Part shown: piece by piece, positions 58,065 to 64,000 of the stretch | Layout: each line of letters begins with the position of its first letter | How positions within the stretch are numbered: the first letter of the stretch is position 1 | From: Marchantia polymorpha subsp. ruderalis | Taxonomy: Eukaryota > Streptophyta > Marchantiopsida > Marchantiales > Marchantiaceae | Length of the DNA: 64,000 nucleotides | Reading direction: 5' to 3' | Assembly: GCA_037833965.1 (NCBI GenBank) | Contig: AP031358.1 | Coordinates: forward strand, 5,836,001-5,900,000 | Notes under the pieces: generated by a model | The model's input: only the letters and a program-made list of their open reading frames with translations | What the model was told of the DNA's origin: nothing | Databases searched by the model: none | Made by a program: the position numbers and the translations under genes

Positions 58065-59097
58065 TGTGAGGACTTGTTTTAAGGTTTCTCACCAATAATA
58101 CTCTTATCAGATGGAAATTACCTTGTCACTGTAGACAGATTCTCTGGAGAGGGCTCTTGAGTAAAGAAAGTACTAAAAAAACATGTTATACTCAAACTTA
58201 CATTTGATAACATTTAATTCCGTCACCGGAAGAGCAAGACTAATTAAGAATTGCATGTTCTATTTTTATATTCATTCCTCCCCTAATGGGGTAACACCTT
58301 GATGTCATGAAGGTGTGCTACCTCCCATCTAGAGTTAACCACTTCAAACACCAAATATTACTCCCAATTTTCTAGCCTACGTCTCACACTAACGCTGAAA
58401 GTAAAATCCAAGATTGCACAGGAGTACTGAATGGAAGCTGGCTCCTAGGAAACTAAATCCGGTCACACGAGGAAAGAATCACTAACTTACGTCTCGTCAG
58501 CAATGAGTAAAATTCACTACGTCTCGGGCCCTGAGCACACAATCTCTCGATGCCACCCTCCTTCTGAACTCTCAACCTCTGAATTATTCAGTATGCTAAA
58601 AGGGCAAAGCATCCCCGAAAGGCCAAGGCAAAAGCATCCCTGGCCCTTCTCCAAGGGTCTAAAGGTATTCCCGCTAATAAAACACTGAAAAATCATCTAA
58701 TTTCACCTAAAAAAAGTCTCACATAATCTCACCCATAAACTTGCATTTTCACTATCGATGGAGTTAACTTGATCCTTGATGATGTCCAAGATTCATACCC
58801 TCTCAGGTCCTTTCAAGTCTGAAGTACTTTCGCCCGAAGTCCAAAGTTCAAAGGTTCACTCAAAATCAAAGCTTCCAATTAATAACTTCTTCAAACCGGC
58901 TCCGTTGAGGCTAAAACTCTGCACGCATGTGCGGCTGGCTGAAGCCAACAACTTGGTCAAATTCTAGCTCTAGCTGACACTCCCACGTGAAAATATGGCA
59001 TCCGCAAGATCCATGCTCCAAGAGCAAAGACCGAAGTCGAAAGATACTTCAGCCGAAGTACGAAGACCCTTCAACCAAAGGCCCTTCTCGCCTTCGC

Positions 59098-59109
59098 CTA
59101 TTTATACCA
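59098..59109 (-). promoter_or_regulatory. TATA box of element 2
   Basis: The minus strand reads GGTATAAATAGG, followed by CGAAGGCGAG. It is a strong consensus box in an otherwise non-coding element. Confidence 0.55.
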
Positions 59110-59158
59110 GCCACTTTCGACACTCATAACTCGGTGATTGCTTATCCGTTTTAAGAGT

Positions 59159-59182
59159 TCTTGGGCTCGTTAGAACGAGCGT
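59159..59182. repeat. 24-bp palindromic block shared with element 1 (copy 2)
   Basis: Identical to 48243-48266. Here it lies about 50 bp upstream (minus-strand sense) of the TATA box, a typical place for a transcription-factor site. Confidence 0.8.
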
Positions 59183-60084
59183 GCTAAGTTCTATCTATCA
59201 AAACTCTACTTAAGTCAATTACTTATCAATTGAAAAAGTTGTGAGGTATTTACTCTTATTAAATCATAACTCATCTAACTGAACTAGACTGCCTAGAAAG
59301 TAAAAACAATTAACTTCAAAGAGAGGAAGCTAAATGGATTCCACTGCTACTAACTTGTCATTTACTAACAAATCTACTATTTACTCTACTTTTTAGTCTT
59401 CTACCTCTCAAACTTCTTGTTATCACAGCATGCCAGACAACCTGATTGCGTTCATGTGGAGAATCTGCTCGCTTTCCACCATACTCCAATATCTGCCATA
59501 GATCTAGATGGACTGGTCTAGGATGCTGTACCAGGCAGTGGGCTTGCCCTTGATCACTTTCACGCATAATCACCAAGAATCAAAGGAAGTACTAATCGAA
59601 GGAAATCCCTTCACCATGGAGTATTGCTCATCCACTGATTGCCTCTTCAAATGAATGTGAAATGGAGGGAGTTATTGTTGGGCCCAGCAGCACCGTTCAT
59701 CAGGATGTGGCCAAGTTCACTCCCAAGAAAGATTAGAGTCTGAACCACTCTCAAATAGTCATACATGGAATAGCTTCCAGTACCATATAAATAATTTCCT
59801 ATGAGACTTCCATCCTCCGAATCGCTTTCTCAAAACTATTGTCACACAACCTATGTGCATAAGAAAACCCTCCACACAAAAGACTACTAAAAACTTCTAG
59901 CTCAAGCTCTCAACTCAGAATCACTTGGCACGTCTCTTGACTTATGCCTTGAGCATAACATCAAAATATCTGCATAATTGTGGGATTTTTCACTTTGAAC
60001 GTGGAGAAAAAAACTATCTATTGAAAAAAGCTAAAAATTTACTACTGTATTTCCTATCTAAACATTAGCCACCTCACAATACCA

Positions 60085-61485
60085 TTGGGTAAAATGAAAC
60101 GTGATAGGTCCCAGCTATTTGTGTTAATTAATGATCTCATCAATATCTATAATTTAACATTTTTATTATGAATATTTATCAAAAGTTACGGTTATTTGAA
60201 TATTATTTTCCCAAAGATTCTTCAACTAATTTTGATAGAAAGGCTCATCAAGGTCTTATGAGTATTTGAATCGATATTCATTGTTAAATATGACATAATA
60301 ATGTTTTTTTATTGTAAACCAAGTACAAGGAATGAAGTTTGTGCCACTTTCTGCGACCAAAATTTCTTCTTTTCTTGATTTTTACAGCTATTAGTGATCA
60401 ATCTAGAATTTTCCACTAAAATTTTAATACTAATATAAAACTCATTGATCTACATTAGTTATCTTACTTATACAAATCTTCCTCATGGATTTTCTAACAT
60501 AGAAAATGAAGTATGTGTGGCTCGCGCTTTGAAATACAGAAGAGATTCATGCCTCAAAATTTTCCCAATCAATGATGAGTCAATACATTTAAAATGCGTT
60601 TTTTTCTGTAAACCATATGAGATTATTCCACTACTCTGACTCGTGTGTAATGTTTGGAAACATTCTTTTATAAGAAATAAATAAATTTTGTGCACAGAAT
60701 TTTGACTTTTGGATAAATCCTGATGTTAATAATCATAAATTATTTTCAGCTAGGACGTGCATCTTGTAAAAAAAAAACTAATGAATTATTGAGTTTTTAT
60801 ACTCAAAAGCCAATAATGTGGATACGAAACAAAGAATGAAACTTTGTGCTTGTTCCAAGAAATTCCTTTGAATAAATTTCCCTAACACAACGTTCAAGTA
60901 CAATATTCTCTTGCTTTCTATAATATATGGTTGCATATATAAGGCACTCTTCGCCCGTACTCAGCTCCCACCTCAAATATCTTGTTATTTCACGATAACG
61001 ATAAAAAGATTTAACGTGAAACTCGATAGAATTTCCAGAAGTTCTATCATCGAGCAAATTTCTGACTGACTTAATATCATATCAACGCATAATGTAGTCA
61101 TTTCTAATTATAAAGATGTAGAACTGTAGTATTTGAATCGAAAATTTTACCGTTCAAACAGCGCACTTGAACTGCAGCTCCGTACAAAACCGATCGGAAA
61201 CAAAATTCAGCAGCACACTAACGTGAACAAATCGGTCCCAATTTGAAGTGATTGTTACAAACGTAATTATGTTCTCCTTCTTTTGGGAATGATTGTTAAC
61301 AGTACTAAAATTGTGAATTTTGAGTTACAGTCCGAGTGGTTTGCGATCGTCAGGCTGCTGAGGAGTTAATTACAAACTCACTCAAAACATACTTTCTGTA
61401 GAATATTTGAGGCGACGAAGGGATTATAGCTCGAGCCCACTCCGACCGAACTGAACCGAGTAACACGAAACAACTGCGTACGCAG
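60085..61485 (+). repeat. Tandem unit copy 3, promoter block
   Basis: This is the uninterrupted version of the block split by element 1 in copy 1. It begins GGGTAAAATGAAACGTGATAG and runs through the TATA box into the leader. It is the reference for defining the element 1 insertion site. Confidence 0.85.
60936..60944 (+). promoter_or_regulatory. TATA box of tandem gene copy 3
   Basis: TATATAAGG followed by CGTACTCAGCTCCCACC, as in copies 1 and 2. Confidence 0.6.
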
Positions 61486-62446
61486 CGCGTGCACAACCGA
61501 ACCTGGATGAGGTCGCGCACTTACGCGGTAGGTCGGGCCGTGTCGGGTACTATGTCGCTCGACGAGAATGAAGTTTCATTCTATTCTTCGTTCGTTCGCA
61601 GCTCGTTTGGAGGTGGAGGTCAACGTCGCCGAGCTTTTGCATCGCACGCATAATTTTTGTTACGCTTGGACTCATACGATGCAGTCTGTCAATGACAAAG
61701 AGGAGGAGGACGATGCTGATGCGGCCATGCAGTTTGAGCTTGAGGAGACTGATGGGATGCAGTCCGTCCAAGAGGACTGCGATGCATGGTCTGTGGAGGC
61801 GGAAGCTGGTGGCATGCAGGCTCTGGAGAAGGGAGCTGATCAAGAGATCAAGTCTGACAAAGAGGGTGCACCGTCGAAGCAGCCCGGGGACGAGGTCAAG
61901 GACGAGGAACACATTCCAATTAAGTGCCGGGAAGAAGTGGTGGCCGTCCCGGAGCCGAAGATCCATCTGATTGACAATCTTGAGTTCCGGGAGTATTTTG
62001 CTGCTCTGGAGTCGTGTCCAGTCACGAAGCTCCAAATTTTCCTGGAATCGAAAGCAAAAGGGCCTCATTTGGTGCTCCGGATCCGTAGCCAGCGAGCTGA
62101 GGAGATCGAGGTGACGATCTTCGGGACAGCTCACCTGCCCATACACGTATCAGTTGACGGGAGTACCCTCTTGGACTTGGACAAACTCTCATACTGGCTG
62201 CGAAGCTCTGGGGCTGAAATTCCCTTGGAGGTCGCTGTGTTCGACGCCATGGAGGTGAAAGGATTCTTGGATCGGGTTCGTGATCGACACATGTGGGCTG
62301 CAAGAGTTCAGCTGCAGCTACGGCGCCAGGATAGTGTCATTACTATCGGGGACTTCGTGTCCTCCACCGCTCATGGTTTATGGCCCGGAGAAATCATGTA
62401 CAAATCTGGTTATATTGACGAAAAAAACCCGCTCCCCACTTTCTGA
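61486..62446 (+). CDS. Tandem gene copy 3: unrecognised protein, apparently intact
   Basis: The main exon runs from 61602 (acceptor TTCGCAG) to TGA at 62444-62446. A preceding 42-bp exon, 61486-61527 (acceptor TACGCAG, donor GCG|GTAGGT), keeps the frame and gives AQPNLDEVAHLRARLEVEV at the join. No initiator ATG was found upstream; a further 5' exon, or a start at the internal Met of TMQSV, must be assumed. About 295 residues can be read. The N-terminal half is acidic with repeated MQSV/MQF motifs, then one acidic unit (KDEEHIPIKCREEVVA), then the family domain from VPEPKIHL to NPLPTF. There is no signal peptide, membrane span or catalytic motif. It is the best candidate for the functional member. 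Confidence 0.6.
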
Positions 62447-63300
62447 TTGTCATGAGAGGTTACACGATCATTATGACCGTGACAACGCTTGGCCATCGAA
62501 CTCATACATGTTCATGGTCTGCGTCCGATCTCATTGTTTAGTTGAGGAAAGTGAATGCCTTTCGGTGATGCATATGCTAGTAATCTAGCTCAGTCAGAAT
62601 CTCAAGTTGCATGACGAGTATGTAGTGAAATTGCATTATGAATACATGAATACGAGCAACGGTTAGTCCATTTTGTAACCTCATCCGAGAAGGCAACGCT
62701 GTACATCAAGTAGTTTTTACGTTTTGTTTTTCTCCGTCATAGTACCGAACGACTTTTCAAATTTCCTTTAATTGTTATCGATTTGTGCTTGAGGAATGTC
62801 ACGATGTGTTAAATTACTCACATTTTAATAACTTAGGTAAAGTAAATTAGGTTTATATTCTGCTTACAGATGTAATACCTGAAATCTCCTCTCTAATATG
62901 AAGGAAGCATTGCTTTGAGTCTAAATGTCGCAAATACTATTAAGTTCTGACGCATTCTATTATGAATACCACATGAACCTATAACAGTAATAAAATTTTG
63001 TCACAAGTCCAAATACCTCGACCATAATATAAAGCTCTTGGTTGTTCAGTTATTATCCAAGTAGACATAAATTGGAGAACTCATGAAGATGGAGATCTGT
63101 TGTTGAAGTCAGAAAATTCATCTTATGCTTGTGCTTGGCAAGGTTTGTGTCGTTAAGAGAACATTCATATTTTGGTGTCACAATTCATATAGTCGTCTCT
63201 TCTCCTTAGTATTTCAGGTAAGTTTTTATCCCTGGAAAAATTGTACTAAATGGAAGTAAATATTAATTCTAGCTGTGTCTCTTATTCAGAAGGTATACTT
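62447..63300 (+). repeat. Tandem unit copy 3, downstream block
   Basis: Aligns with 50341-51014 in copy 1 and the first part with copy 2. The donor-like site seen in copies 1 and 2 is altered here (CGGTTAGT near 62661). Confidence 0.75.
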
Positions 63301-63747
63301 CATGGATGCACTCTTTACCAGGCAGCTCGAGATTTCTTATGACTTCCAGCTCGCAAGCAAACATCAAAGGTTAGTCTACCATTGAACGACCGAGTTATGT
63401 GGTTCCCATATGACAATAATTTGTGATTGTGATCGATAGTAACTTCTACACAGCCAACCGGTAGCAATAACACGCCGCTACGGACGGCAGCCCAAACTCC
63501 AAACATCGTTGAACGACCAATTGATGCTGGCTGCACTGAAGCATTCGCAAGATTGTGCAAAGCATGGCACTTGGTTCATGGAACGGATCACACAAGTCCA
63601 ACGGCCAGCTCTCGACCGAATTCGGTTTCGAATCACGAGCTGGGATTCATGCCATTCTAATCTGCAACGGCAGACCTGCAGCTCGGTCGTTGCTTCTGAG
63701 GGAAATCTCGACAAATGCTGCAGATTGTGACGAGGCCGAGTCAAGCA
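63301..63747. repeat. Block F, copy 2
   Basis: Second copy of 54291-54737, downstream of gene copy 3. The similarity stops sharply at TCAAGCA; sequence after 63747 is unique. Confidence 0.8.
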
Positions 63748-64000
63748 TTGCATGTCTTCGGTCGAGCCTCAAGCACCGTAGGCCCATACTGCAGAGCTCT
63801 TTGCCCCGCTCCTCTAGAAAGTCAGAAGAATCGAACGTCATTTATGTGGGCCTGGGGATGAAATTCTTCACTACGTCCATTCTGTGTTTGGTGAGCTTGG
63901 GTGTCTTTAATCGAGCAATGTGCAAGACTTGTCAAGTGGCATGTGAGAGGATCATACTCTCGTGTTTGAGCGCATAATAGGAAGCTTGGAGTCCATGGTT
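63748..64000. other. Unique end of window
   Basis: A plus-strand frame from 63555 runs to about 63977 and includes a hydrophobic stretch near its end (FFTTSILCLVSLGVF). It crosses the block F boundary and is not recognised; it is only noted. Confidence 0.35.

Larger units (their letters stand above)
58065..60078 (-). mobile_element. Element 2: 2014-bp insertion, candidate solo LTR
   Basis: The ends are TGTGAGG and CCTCACA, an exact 7-bp inverted terminus, with 5-bp ATACC duplications outside and an empty sister site at about 51800. There is no internal direct repeat of the ends and no polymerase or integrase frame; only short frames occur. A minus-strand GGTATAAATAGG at about 59098-59109 is an excellent TATA box. 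It would divide the element into a roughly 970-bp upstream and 1030-bp downstream part, as in the U3 and R-U5 regions of an LTR. The orientation is inferred from that box. Confidence 0.82.

Overview
The window looks like nuclear DNA of a land plant, most likely a bryophyte (liverwort-like). The evidence is a plant-type cytochrome c1 gene split by six spliceosomal introns, two LPR-type multicopper oxidase genes sharing one intron position, a plant tRNA-Ala(AGC), TATATAAGG core promoters and long AT-rich gene-poor spacers. The species assignment is inference.

Layout. 0.6-2.3 kb: a foldback element (inverted arms near 600-833 and 1502-1737), followed by a direct duplication of the segment next to the first real gene. 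2.6-6.4 kb (+): cytochrome c1 of the mitochondrial bc1 complex, complete in seven exons, 318 aa. 6.4-11.9 kb: no recognisable gene, but one microRNA-precursor-like hairpin. 12.0-14.1 kb (-) and 30.5-32.6 kb (-): two paralogous secreted multicopper oxidases of the LPR/bilirubin-oxidase type, each with a signal-peptide exon and one large catalytic exon. Between them lie a possible small secreted-protein gene interrupted by one stop, a tRNA-Ala, a 72-bp minisatellite and mostly unannotatable DNA. 33-42 kb: degraded coding-like fragments and AT-rich DNA, plus a short acidic open frame behind a good TATA box at 41.2 kb.

42.8-63.7 kb: the most interesting part. A promoter-gene-downstream unit occurs three times in tandem (genes at about 49.5-50.3, 52.5-53.7 and 61.5-62.4 kb, all +). 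It encodes an unrecognised protein with an acidic N-terminal part and a conserved C-terminal domain of about 175 residues. Copy 1 is broken, copy 2 has an expanded in-frame repeat, and copy 3 looks intact. Two insertions sit in the repeated units, and sister copies show the matching empty sites. Element 1 (43831-48695, 4865 bp) starts TG, ends CA, is flanked by TTACT duplications, and carries an 841-codon ORF with a C-terminal coiled coil. Element 2 (58065-60078, 2014 bp) starts TGTGAGG, ends CCTCACA, and is flanked by ATACC duplications. Neither shows internal direct terminal repeats, so both look like solo LTRs or an unusual LTR-class derivative. They share a 24-bp block containing a perfect 7-2-7 palindrome. 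A separate foldback element (55681-56575) contains a perfect 34-bp-arm hairpin.

The genes do not form an operon or an obvious pathway. Cytochrome c1 is respiratory housekeeping, the oxidases are probably apoplastic ferroxidase or phenol-oxidase-like enzymes, and the tandem family is of unknown function.
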